Source of the DNA: Pipra filicauda
Lineage: Eukaryota; Chordata; Aves; Passeriformes; Pipridae
Reading direction: 5' to 3'
Length of the DNA stretch: 64,000 nt
Assembly (NCBI RefSeq): GCF_003945595.2
Contig: NW_024105098.1
Coordinates: 186,001-250,000 of the forward strand
The position numbers were made by a program, and so were the translations under genes. Under the pieces are notes generated by a model, which saw only the letters and a program-made list of their open reading frames with translations, made no database searches and was not told the DNA's origin. Below, piece after piece: positions 27,601-39,846 of this stretch. Position 1 is the first letter of the stretch; each line of letters begins with the position of its first letter.

Positions 27601-30600
27601 GGTGTCTTCTTTCTGTTGTGATGGGTGGAAGGAGGAATGAAATGTCTCTGTTTAATTCAAGAATATTTATGGAATGCATTACAGTACTACCATTATCTTT
27701 AAGTAGCAATTCATTATGTGACTGTGTTTTCTTTCAGTCAAAATAGCTTCCATTTTTCTCCACGATCAGTAGGAAATCTGAATCTGCAAAGTAATGGTCT
27801 AATCTACCTAAATCACAAAATGTTAATGTTTCCTGTCTCTTCTTTTTCCACTGTGCTCCTTTTCCCTCGTTTGCTGTGAGCTACCATCCTAAGTTGTTTG
27901 CTACATGTAGGAATGCTGCTTTTTCTTGGCTGTGTTTTTTCCCTTTATTCAGGGCTGCATGCCCTGAGAGAATTAAAGCAGCATTGGTCCAAAGAATATT
28001 TGCCAAGAGTGGCTTGGAGCACTGTAACTTCAAGAAATCTTGGCTCTTCATCTACAAATACAGTATAATTTGAATTCAATGATGTCTCACTTTTCTCCCA
28101 CATAAGAAAAGCAGCAATCAAGAAAATTGTTTGTAGTGTGACTGAACTTTGTTCTGGAAGTGACTCTCAGTAATGATCAAGACTGTTTTGGAGATGCTTG
28201 TCTTAGAAAATAAATATTAAAAGGGAAAAAAAAGCAGTGGCATACACAGGGAAATGATCTAGGACGCCTATGTTGGTAGCTTTAGGAATACATTACATGG
28301 AGGCAGAACAAGAAATGGTAGTCCAGAGTGGTAAAGGAAATAAGGACCTTTGTCTATATCACAGAAAAATAGTCTGTCTTGAAAATCGTTCAAGGTTGCA
28401 AGTGACAGTTCTGTATTTATATCACTCACAAAGTTTAGGAACATGAAAGTAAAGAAACAACCAAGGACATCACAAATCTAAGCTTCACATGCCACAAATG
28501 CCTCTCCAGTCAAATAGGAAGACATCTTTCATCACAGCATAGACATTAGTGGTACATAAAGCTCTAACAAAATAATAATTACCAAGTATTTTAAATCTAT
28601 AACTACTTTCATTGCCAAATGTGAAACTTGAGAGCCCACCTCCTTCACGGCATAGGAGAATGTGTGACATGGAGGCCCCAGCCTGGCTTATTGTCCAGCT
28701 TTCTGAGGGAACCAGTTTAAAGTGTTAGCTATGCAAAAACTGCCACCTTTTCACAACACCTGGAAGTTGTTCTTAATTTAAGAAGAACACACAGGGTAAA
28801 AAGCTGATTCATGAGAAGCAGAGAGATGATGTAACAGGTATTTAAATCCATAAGCTATAACATGGGGGTTTCTCCCATAATCAAGTTACAAAGCAGTGGA
28901 CTCTCAAATCTCTAGGTCCGTGTGTCTTCTGAAGAAAAGTTCTCCTAGCATGACAGATAAATACTTTTTTAAATTCTTCTGGACAAGAAAGACAGAATTA
29001 CCCACCTCATTGGCTCTCCAAAGTTGTATTTTGGACCTTGATGTCATAAGAACGACCAAGCCCTCCTTGCAAGACATCTCTAATGAAACAACATCCAAAT
29101 TCTCATTAACAAAGGAAGGGAAAGGATTGCAAGCTACCTGCCAGTAGCTCCTTCGTGTAGCAAGCTGAGGATTTCAGTTGCTTCAGCTTATCCCAGTTGC
29201 AGCAGTGCAGCTTAGAAGTTCTTGAAGTAAAGGGCCAAATGCCCGGGTGATGGCACAGGGCATTTCTGGCCTCGTGATAAGTAGAGCTGCCATATCGTCT
29301 TGTGACAGAGTGGTTGGTCTGGGTCTGGTTTGAGCTGTGCAGCAGAATGAACCAGCTCTGTTCCATGTGTATCTCTAGCAGGTTTTTTAACATTAGTCCC
29401 TTTCTTTTTGCCTCCACTGCTCTCCTTACAATTTCAATGGACTTTTAGAGATGAGCAATATTTCCAAAGATATGGAGTTTCCACCTGTTTTGTGAAAAGT
29501 CTTTAGTTGTATGACAAGCTCCCAGGTTCTGTGAGAAAGCTGAGTGGGTTGAACTTTACCTTTCCAATAGATGTGGATTCTTAAATAGGGTATTAAATAT
29601 TCTGATATACACAGTTATATATAGATATACACACATATTCTTATCTATTCTGATATATATAGTATTAGAGATGATGAGTCATCCCTGGAATAGCTTGAAT
29701 GTTGTATAACTGCAGATACAGGATGTGGGGGAGGCAGTTAGCATTGGGAGCATGGTGAAAACATGGGAGTTCTGTGGAGCAGGGGGTGAATTAAGGAACA
29801 CAGTGTGCAAATCTGTCCAGACCCAGGCTTTGTTAGTTTTGCTGCTCACTGAACAAAAAAAGTGTTATTTTTCCAGGGAAGTCATTCATGTAGCATAGGA
29901 GTGCCTGCAAACTGTGAGTGGAATAGCACTAAGCATTAGTTCCCAGTGATAAATTTAAAAGCAAAAGTTATTTCAGTCTTCATCGTTATTAGACTCTTTC
30001 AGGTCAGGCAGTTACTGCAAATCCATGGCAACTTTTCCTTTAGACTGTTACATGAACATTGAAATGAGTGACTAAAGGGACAAACAAGACACTGTGTTAT
30101 CAGTACAGCTTCAGCAAGGCTGCACAAAGGTCACAAGTAATAAAAGTATTTCCTTAAGAAGCCGTACCTAGGTTTTGTTATTCCTTTGTAAGGCCACTGA
30201 AGATGGCAGAGGTTTTCATTCTTGAGAAACAGAATGAATAAATACTTACTTTCACAGTTCATACTTGAATCAGCAATGATAACTTATGGTCTTGTTGCCT
30301 GCTTTCCACAAGTCAGTGGCGAAGTTAGAGTCAAATTCACTCATGTCACATCAAGCTAACTGGCCCAGAAGAGAGAAGGGGGGAAAAAAATCCATTCATA
30401 TAGATTTACTCCTAATTGTTTTCTAATCAGTTTAGGTTCTGTTTGTAATCAGAGAAGCCAAATCAATATGCAACCAGGCAAATGTGCTATGGAGGCAATC
30501 TTCTCTTGGGCCAAATACGAAAATAGTGCCGGCTTGCAGTGTTGTGACCTTTCTCATCTCACTCTATTCCCAGTGCTGAATCTCCCGTTTCGGGATTGCC

Positions 30601-33600
30601 AGGTTGTCCCAGTGCCCTCACTGTGAGGGTGGCTGGCTGGGTACTGACAGGAGCTTACCCACCCCAGCAACTGGGACAGCGTTTCTGCCTGCTAACGCTT
30701 GGGACGTGGTTTTCAAGCAAGCAATTCCTGTTTTACCAACAGGAAAACTAAAAAGGAAGAGAGCTTAAGTTAGTTGCTTAAGGCAAAAATTTAACCCAGT
30801 TGCAGAATTCCAAAGCCTTTGCTGTACTCAGAATTACAGGATGTTCCTCTTTCTTATTACATTAATTTATTGATTGTTTCAAGGACAGTCAAAATATTTT
30901 CCAGACACTTTTCTTATAAATCTGCTCATCTGAAGAAAAGCACTTAGAAATCGTTGTCAATATTATGTTTTTAATCGTATTTACATCTTTAATAATATGT
31001 TTTAAACCAAGATGCTAATACTCACAGTACTGATATATGTGATTTGTATTTCTTTAAAATTACGATGTATTAAAATATCCAAATTGTCTAAAGTTTTCCT
31101 AGTAATCCAAATAGTACATAAGGGTGCCTGATGTCCCAGAATTGATGAGCTCCAGGTGCAAAAATGTGTGTTCTTCATTTGCATTTTTGATTTAACAAAT
31201 TTCTGTGATATGTTTTTGGGCCCAGAGTCTGTATTATTTCAGGCATTTTTGATCAGCAGTGCAATAATTGCAATTTCTAAACTTTCAAACGGGCAAGTAA
31301 ACTTATGTGGCACACATTTACAACTAATGCCATGGGGTATTTTGTTTGTGGTCTGAACAAACTTCCATCTGATTTTGCTGTTGATTAGATACTAATTCTC
31401 TTATCCAAAGCATTCAAGGAAAAGAAATATGACTGAATTCATAGCCTTAGAGGGATTTGGCATGTTAGTGTCATCCTGTATTCTCTTAGAGTTTGAAACC
31501 TGTTGGAAACATTTTTCTGAAGTATTCCAAGTGTGAGGGACCCCAGATTCAGTGACATCACTGACCCCTGCCCTGAAGGCAGAACATTACCTCTGGGTTC
31601 CCAGTTTGGGAACATGTCTTGTGCGGCAGCGAGGCAGCTGATTCATCCTCTGTGCTAACAGTAAGAAGGAGTTTTTCCTGTGGCACTTGCCACATTTGTG
31701 TGGCACATTTATGCAGTACGTGCTCAGGCATATTTATTTCCACCTTCTGAGGTGGCTGTTGAGCTGGACTCTCATTCAGAAGGAAGCTGAGGCCAGTGCT
31801 TTTAAGAAGCATTCTCCAAAGTTCTCACAATAAGAAGGAAATTCTTATGGGTCAGACTCATGAGGGAACAGATGGCCAACATTACTGATGCTCTTTTATT
31901 GATGTTGCTGATATTATTGATACTCCTAACAACTGCTAATCAGGGCCTTGGCCATGAAGCCCAGAAACCAATGGAAGATATTTGGGACAGGAGGCTGACT
32001 GTTGTGAACAACTGCATGAATCTACTCAGCCACTGAGTAATTCAATTTTATTTTTTTTTGCCCAGGCCCTCAAGGCTAGATTTGTTTCCTCTTCCGGCAA
32101 AAAGTACACATGTAATGATGTAATTCAATATTGTCTCCTTCAAAGCAGAAAAAGGGTCAAACTGAGATTAGACAAGCAACCTTTATTTCTGCTATTTTTA
32201 AGTTTCAGTTTTCTGATGAGTAACCCCTTGTCCTCTCCCTTCCTCACACCGACCTAATGAACAAGCACCATTAGAACGTGTCTCACTCGAGCTAATACTT
32301 CATGGCACCATTCCCTGTGTAACCAGACAGTATGGGAGGGGAAGGGGTTTTGTCTTACTTTTAGGAATTTTTGCTTTCACAAAAGAAATGACAATTTCAG
32401 CAAATATCAGGTGTCATTCCAGACTCTGGGACTGCTGCTCTGCTTCTGTGAGCACAGAACCTCCTAAGCTGCAGCAACTTCTCTCAGGCTTGTTGTCCAG
32501 TTTCCAGGCTCAAACACTCCCATCACCAGGCTCCAGACTGGGCTGTTCTGCTGCCTTCCTCCTCCTCAGTCTCTGTCCTTTCCTGCCAGGAGGGCCCTCA
32601 AGTCGGATCAATACAGGGAGTTGGGAGTGGTTTGGGCATGATCAGGGAGGAAGGAATCAACAACAGTCTCTGCAAACAACACACTGACCCCGTGTGTTGT
32701 GACTTTCACGCATTTCTGTGTTTTCTTTCCTTTTCCAGCAAGAACGTGGTAATTTTAGGAGACAGGTAAGTGCTTTATTCTTCATAAACCAGTATGCACA
32801 AGTATGTAATCATCACAATTAAGACATGAACTTTGAAATTGAAGTGCCTTTGAATAGGGGCAGCTAGCACTGGGGCAGAGACTGTTTTCTTGAGAGATTT
32901 ACAACAATTTACACAATCCAGTGGAAACTCTGACAAATTAGGATACCCTAGCTGTCTGCTTGCTGTAAAGATCCAGTGACAAGTCAAAAGTATTTCCTTT
33001 TTAACTGAAGGCTTTTCCACGCGTTGGGAAAGACACTTCCTGAAACTCCATTCAAGATTCTGTTATTCAAGATTCATTAAATGATCGTGATGAAAACTGT
33101 ATTTTTCCCTGCCTCATAGCAAACTATTCACGTGAAAGGATGCTGTACTGGCCTTCTTTCTTATCTTCCACTAAACTTTCAGTTCTATTTTTAAATGGTC
33201 TTCCATTACTCATTAGGGTAACTCCCATTTCCAAGTGCTAAAATGCAGTGTAACAAACACCGTGCTGTGAGCTGGTCCAAACGATGCAAACACGTAGGCT
33301 GTTGCCAAACAGTTAGCTTGGCACTGGAGCCCAATTAAGTATTTATGCCCATGTAAAACACTTCCCAGAGCTCTGGGTTATATGTACAAAAAGGCCTTTG
33401 ATTTAAACCAAAAACAAGCCCGTGAGGCAGGGCTGGGGGTTAGGAAGAAACCTTGTGTGCAAACCATGGCTTAAGCATAAAGAAATTCTGTGCTTTTTAA
33501 ACTGCCATCAAATCAACAAAACTCCAATGAAGGAAAAATTTTACCACCTTCTTTACAGCAGCACTGGTTAATATTAGGGGCTGTGCCACGTGTGGAGGAG

Positions 33601-33822
33601 AGGTTTCTGCCTCAAAAGGAAAGGTTCTGCGTTGTGATTTTCACTTTTCACCAGGAGTGTCTTTTGGGACTAGGAAACAGGAAAAAGGCACCGGAGAAAC
33701 TAGGAGGGAACCAAAATGGGCTGATAGCAGCAAGGAGTGTATCTCTGTGCCTCGGTTTCTCAGTTAGAGAGCACAAGTAGCACTTGTTTTGTGCTTTTTT
33801 TTCTGTCAAGTCCACAAGGCCA

Positions 33823-33841
33823 CTGTCCCTGTCCCTGTCCC
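33823..33841 (+). repeat. (CTGTCC)3 hexamer repeat
   Basis: Three perfect tandem CTGTCC units plus one extra C. Confidence 0.85.
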
Positions 33842-34621
33842 AGGTACTGTGTGTACAGTGCACTGCAGGGCTGCTCCCAGGCAGCACCTCGGAGTGGGGT
33901 GAACTCCGAGTGGGGAAGAGTGATGCAAAACATATTCCAGAGCAGCCTGAGGAACAGGGTGAGTTAGAGGAGAAGAACAGAAGAAGGGAATCACAGCAAA
34001 TGAAACGAGTGTGGATTTGCTAACAAGGAAGTGTCTCAGTGTTATGTGAGACTCGTTAGAGACAGAGGCAGCCCATAGAGGTGGGGGTTGCCAAAGAGCA
34101 GGTTGCTTTGCACTGATTCCTTTACCTGCTGAGATGTAATAAAAATGAAGAATAAGGATTTTTATTTTGCTTACTGCTTAGGAACATTGTGGACATGCCT
34201 TCAGGCCATCCCCTGAAGGGTCTTTTCCATATGCCATGTAGGAGGGCTTGGCTATAGGTGTACTTCAGGCAGTTACAGCATCAGATACAATTTTAAACTG
34301 CTGGTGTTATGAGGTAGTCTAAAATTTGACTGTTTAGTGTGGGAGAAAGGTAGAGTCATTTCTTTATCTGCTTTAGGCTGTTGATGTATCTCAGGAGCAG
34401 TTGGCAGCATCTCTGTTCAGACACTTAAGTTTATGATATAGTCAAAACAGAAACTCCAGAAGTTGCTGCAGCATAGCTACTCTGAATGCCCTGTTAGAGA
34501 GACTAAATCTCTCCTACTCCAGTGTATTTTTGTTGAAAACATTTTTAAAAGACAGGCAAATAAGAAAATAAATATATATATGTATAAAACTGTCTTCATG
34601 ATGGGTTTGTACTATTTAACA

Positions 34622-34895
34622 ATAGAATCATATAATTTAGGCTGGAAGGGACTCTGGAGGTCATCCAGTTCAGCCTCCTGTCCAAAGCAGGGCAAACCTC
34701 ACAGTTACAGCTGTTTATTCAAGATCAGTCCAGTCGAGTTTTATGTACCTCCAGGGTTGGAGATTCCACAATCACCAGCCTGTTCTAGTATCTCACCATG
34801 CTTATTTCAATTTTTTTACAGTATACACTTGGAATTTCCCTTGTTGCAACTTTATCATCAAGAGATGTGCCTCAGTTTCAGTCACAGCTGTTGTG
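34622..34895 (-). mobile_element. CR1-type LINE fragment, 3' end, minus strand
   Basis: On the + strand this starts with the reverse complement of a CR1 3' end (AGAATCATATAATTTAGG, CTGGAAGGGACTCTGGAGG, CATCCAGTTCAGCCTCCTG). It continues through CTCCAGGGTTGGAGATTCCA and AATTTCCCTTGTTGCAACTT, blocks familiar from degraded avian CR1. It diverges strongly and belongs to a different subfamily from the 43.9 and 48.7 kb copies. A 159-codon open frame overlapping it is not a gene. The left (5') end is approximate. Confidence 0.8.
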
Positions 34896-35132
34896 CTGCA
34901 ATATGCCTACAATATAGATATATCAGAGCTTGCTTTAAATGAGCTGGGTTTGCTATCAGAGCAGCTGGTCACAGCAGTGTGGAGTTAAGAAGAGCCTGTA
35001 AAATCCACCTGAAAAACATGGAGTGAACAGGGAAGCCAAGGACTGCATAATCTCTTTATCAAGAAGGCATAATGGGACTAAATGGATACAATTCAATAAT
35101 AAGGAATAGTGGGAGAACATTGGATATTTCAA

Positions 35133-35157
35133 ACACTGTGTTAATACACTGTGTTAA
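35133..35157 (+). repeat. 13-bp tandem duplication
   Basis: ACACTGTGTTAA occurs at 35133 and again at 35146, separated by one T. Confidence 0.85.
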
Positions 35158-35506
35158 GTCACAGTTAATTGGCATTTTATTGCCAAGTTTTCTAGTATCT
35201 CAAACTGCTGCCTCCTAAATTTCATTAAGTGTGAAATGCAAGTCATATTCCATTCATCAAAGCACTGCTAAAAGGCCAGCCTTGAACTGATTGCCTTTCC
35301 CAGTGAGCAGGGGATGGCTGGGGCTGCACTGCAGCAGTCAGATGTAAGGATGGAGGGAATGCAACACGGAGGCTGGAGTTTGGTAAACTGACAGTATCCA
35401 AGCACAGCTGGAATGTTATCTGGGCACTGGAACCACGGAGAACCGGGCTCGAAAGGATCACGGACAGCTACAGCAAGTCTGCCCAGGGCAGGGGGATGAG
35501 AGTTAC

Positions 35507-35689
35507 ATGGCCGTGGGGAAGAAGTATGATGTGATGAGCAAAAACTCGAAAAAACTGGTGGCCTGGCGAGAAGAAGGGGTTTCCATTCTTGAAAGAAGAT
35601 ACAGTGCTCATTTCCAACAGTACCTGGCTCTTCAAAGCCAGGGCATGAGGAACAGGAAGGGGCTGTGTGTGAATGAATTCAAGCAGTGA
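35507..35689 (+). other. Unidentified 60-codon open frame, candidate exon
   Basis: A Lys/Arg/Glu-rich frame starts MAVGKKYDVMSKNSKK and ends at a TGA that is itself part of a donor-like GTGAGT (35686-35691). The composition looks more protein-like than most frames in this window, but I recognise no family, the start context is weak (T at -3), and no acceptor or neighbouring exon was identified. Chance remains the likeliest explanation. Confidence 0.15.
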
Positions 35690-38600
35690 GTGACAAGTAG
35701 GTACACAGATTTAAACAAGTGAGTGGGGTGGTATTTTGGAGCCCTCTCAAATGTTGAGTGCCCTTTTGCTTTGGTGACCCAAAGGAGTTGACAGACAACC
35801 CTGGGTGTTCACAGGGTTACAGCCCCAGGAAATGGAGTTCTGAAGCTACTTCAGAGCACTGCGTTGGCAGCAGGGTCCTACTTCTGTGAGGGTAAGGGGA
35901 ACACTGGTGCCCAGGATGCTCAACAGAGTTTATGGAAGAGGCTTGTCACACAACCTCTAGGAAATGGGGTTAAGGGCCTGGAAATCCAGTGTGATGAGTC
36001 TCTAACACAACAGCTTGTTAAGTGATCAGTTCTCCCAACAATACATAATGTTTTGAAACATTTAAGTTGATACATCTAGTGTCACCATGACATCATCTGA
36101 GATCTGTGACAGGAGGACTTCTAGCTTTAATGAAACACAAACCACATTAAAAATAAGCAACATATAAAAACTTGCTATCAGTGACTTAAACCAGTGTCGA
36201 AAATGAGCTTCTAAGAAAATGTTAAGAATATTCAGATAGAAAATTAACTGATTCATAAGATCAGCTTATTATCAGCAGGATGCACTGTTAAAAATGAGTG
36301 ATACAAAATTCCAGATAACAAAAGAGAACTCTGTTCTCTTAAGAGGTAGAATTGAAAAGAATTTAGAACAAGATCAAAAGACGATGAGGTTTTAAGGAGT
36401 GAAGCATCACTACTTATAAAGAAAGAATAATAAAAAATAAATCTGCTGAAACTGTATGATTGCCAAGCAGCTTAATATAAACATTTTGGGGGGCTGTATT
36501 CACACTGATCTGTTAATTTGGGATAGCTTCATTTTCCTTTTTTAGGAAAAAAAATATGTTTGTTATGATAATCTTAAGAGCTGAAATGGGAAACAAGTTT
36601 GCTGCATCTCTTTTTAGACACAGGAAAAATAAATTTGTCTTCGAGAATGCCAGATCAGAGAGCATTTGCTTCTAATGATTTAGTTCACCATACTGTAAGG
36701 ATCAGGGCAATTACAGAACTCTGATCTGTCTTGTTATAGCCTAAATTTCATGTGTATTCAGTTTAGGCTCTGGCACAGATATGACTCTATTTTGACCAGG
36801 GTTAATTCTCTTCAAATGACCCCTGAGAACTCCTCCACTGTCTCTGTCTTCAGTGAATTACATTAGTTGCCAACTCAAAAGACTGGATGAACTCAAATTA
36901 GAGTGCACTGGATTGTCTTACATTTTTTTACTGCAGTAACAGGTTTGTCTGTTTAGAGGTAGATGATGGCAAGGAAACAATAAATACTAATTAACCTTTC
37001 CTTTCTTCACTCCCATTATAGCCTCTGTAAGAAAACCGAAGTAAATTTGAGTACAACATGGTCAGGACTGAATACTCAGGTGTCTAAAGCTAAGCCACCT
37101 CTGTATATGTGTGTCTGCATTTTCCATGCACACAGCTGCTATAGTGCAGGGAGCAAGAGCTTATGCTTGATGCAGGACTAGGGCAAGATGGCATAAATTT
37201 TGGGACTTAGGCAGTTGTTTGGACTAAACATCATAGGTAAAGTTGACGGCATGAAGTTCATAAAATTTACCCTGAGTTAGTAAACTTGAGCACAAGGTCC
37301 CGTGGTGATAAAACATACCACAGTGTGAAAAAGGGACTCATACAGGATGTGGCAGTTCCCTGGGGGATGGACTTGGTTCAAGTATTTTTCTGGCTATGAT
37401 ACTTTCTCAAACTTCCCTGTCTGTTACTGTGATTATCATTCTTTAGCCAGGGTCATAAGCCACTGATAATAGATCTCAGTTCTCTGGAACCCAGGCTTTT
37501 TGATCACTTATTAGTGATTGCACAATCTCCTATCAACACATTTAAAATGTTCCTATATGCACATGACTGAAGTTGTAATTTTTTAAAAAGCACGTGATGA
37601 AGTTTACTGAGAATTGTTAGTGTGTGGATCTACAGCAAGATCTTTTCATGGTTTAATGTGTAGTTATCTGGAAAAAGAAAATGTGTTGCAGAGCATCAAT
37701 ACCCTCATCTTGGTCTGGGGTCAGAGAGAGTGGCACAGAATAGGCACGAGTTGTTCTTCTCATGCAGTCTTATGTCCAGAAACAAGACCCTGCTGCTGCT
37801 TCTCCCCAGATTATCTGAAGTGGGTGGATGCTGCTCGTGTTTCTTTCCACCTCTTTTCTCCAGCACGCCACAAAAGTTGTGTCTGAATTCTTTTTCCGTA
37901 GAGAGAAATGACTCCCCTTTTTAGGCTTGTTTTTGGGACTATAATTCTTAGGGGTGGCCTGCCTAGGGAGAGGTCTGATAATTTCTACTCTCAGCTTGCC
38001 CACATTATCTTTTCTACAGAGGTGCCTGCTCCACCTGGTGCAGGAAGGCTCAATTATTTGAAGAGCTCCCAAATCATTGCAAATTATAGCTGACATAATA
38101 GGGAAAGCTAAAATCAATGGCAGTTTACAGTTCTGTGAGTTATTACAGTTCAACTCATGCCCCTTAAAATCTCAGGGAGCAGTGAGACAGCCAGCTGTGT
38201 ATGGAAACCTTAACAGCTATTCCTCCTGCTAAGCTCTGTGTGTTCCTTGCCCCAGACCTTTCCCAGAATGACAGTCATTTGTAGAAAAATAATCTTGAGG
38301 GACCTAAGCGGGGAGATAGTGAAGGAGAATTTTTTTCCCCATTTTGACCTTTCCTTCCATGGCATTTTGCAGTTCAGCAGTGCAAGGGCACCAGAAAACA
38401 GGACATCTTCCTCCTGTGGCTCCTGCCAGCAGGTGCTGCTGCTCACCGTGCCCACAGGCTGCCCTCTGACTGCTGCTGGGCCAGTCTGCAGCTCAGAGCT
38501 GCCCTTCCACGGCTCTTGGCAGTGCACCTGCTGTGAGTCCTGCTCTGAGCATTGATGGCAAGCCAGACACACTCACGTTGTCAGGCTCCTCTGTGCCTAC

Positions 38601-39819
38601 ATGAATGCTAGTAAAGGTGGCATTTTTGTGGTATAACTACTACTGTTAGCAAAGAGACCACATCCATTTTGCTGGTTTCCAGTTGCTGGCGTTGCTCTGC
38701 TGCTGGAATATGTGCATTTTTAGCTACTTTTCTAAAGCTGAGCATCTTTGTCAGAGGTTTTGTTGGCAAAAGCCATCAGGCACTGGCAGTCCAGGGCTTC
38801 CAGCTGCTGTGGAAACAGAAACCGTAAAAAGCTGTGGGAACAAAACACACTTTTCCTTCTCCACTGATCAGAATATCCAAACCAACACCATCTGCTGACC
38901 AGCTTGATACATATCCATTTCTCATATTGTTTCTAGATTTTGCATGTGGAATTGTAGACTCTTGAAGTTATCTAAAGGAATTCTTGTCAGTGCAGTGGCA
39001 ACAAACACTATACAGAGGCTTTGCCTTATCAGCAGGCAATTGAAAAGCTCCTTGAAGCTGTAAAGAGTAAAGAGCTAACCACATTTTACTTGAGTTTATG
39101 CAAAAACTTCTCCAGGATTTGTCTCCAGGAATGATGTGGAATCTTTTCTAGTAGGTTTTGCTGGATTGTCTGAAGAACAGTGATGAAGTACTCATAACCT
39201 CTTTTGGTTATGAGTAAAGCAGAAAGCTTTACTGGGGACTTCGGATTCTTTTCATAGGTGGCAGCAGTGGTTATCAGCAATATCCATTTATTCCTGCAAG
39301 GACATGTACTGCCTTGTTATAGCTTTCACTTCAGTAGAACATACATTTTTCCAATATCCATTTTTGTGTCATGGACAAACTTTAAACACCTTCCTTCTTA
39401 TACCCTCTTACCCTTAAGAAAATTCCCACTCTTACCCTGGCAAGCCAGAAGCAGGAGCAGAGGAGGCTCTGAATTAAAATGCTCCAATGCATTACAGTTA
39501 CCCAACCTGGCTTTGCTTTTCAACAGCCCTACTCTTTCTGTTGTTTTGCATTGCAGAGTTTAATAATGCAAGTATGTAGCTAACTGTGACATCCCTTTTC
39601 TGAACGGATGCAATAGTTTAACACTGATACAAACCCCCAGACTCTGGGCTGTACTTCTTGAAACGGAAGCCGTGTGTCACTCATAAAGAGGTTCTCCCTC
39701 CAAAGGGAGCGTTTCTATCATCTCCCACCAGCTCACAGCATGTCTCTATTAGGTACATGACCACAGGAAGAATTCCAGAACAGTCCTCTGTGTGGACCCT
39801 GCTCTAGAAAAACAGCTGA

Positions 39820-39846
39820 GGGGGTGTGGGGGTGAGGGTCTGTGGG
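39820..39846 (+). other. Intergenic G-quadruplex motif
   Basis: G runs of 5, 5, 3 and 3 are separated by TGT, TGA and TCTGT. The pattern fits the standard four-run quadruplex rule on the + strand. No gene is nearby. Confidence 0.6.

Larger units (their letters stand above)
20329..34621. other. Intergenic, AT-rich; no gene recognised
   Basis: No protein-coding exon or RNA gene is recognised. It contains an A21 tract at 21632, a T10 run at 24963, a TA-rich block at about 29,590-29,660 (repeated GATATA and TATATA) and a (CTGTCC)3 repeat at 33823. Two overlapping + strand open frames (24078-24548 and 24229-24705, each about 157 codons) have no recognisable domains. Confidence 0.6.

Noticed and set aside
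29590..29660. TA-rich block as an origin or special element
   Set aside because: It is impure TA-rich sequence without a consistent unit or inverted structure, common in AT-rich intergenic DNA.
34463..34942. 159-codon + strand frame
   Set aside because: Most of it lies in a CR1 fragment read on the opposite strand from the element, so it is not a gene.
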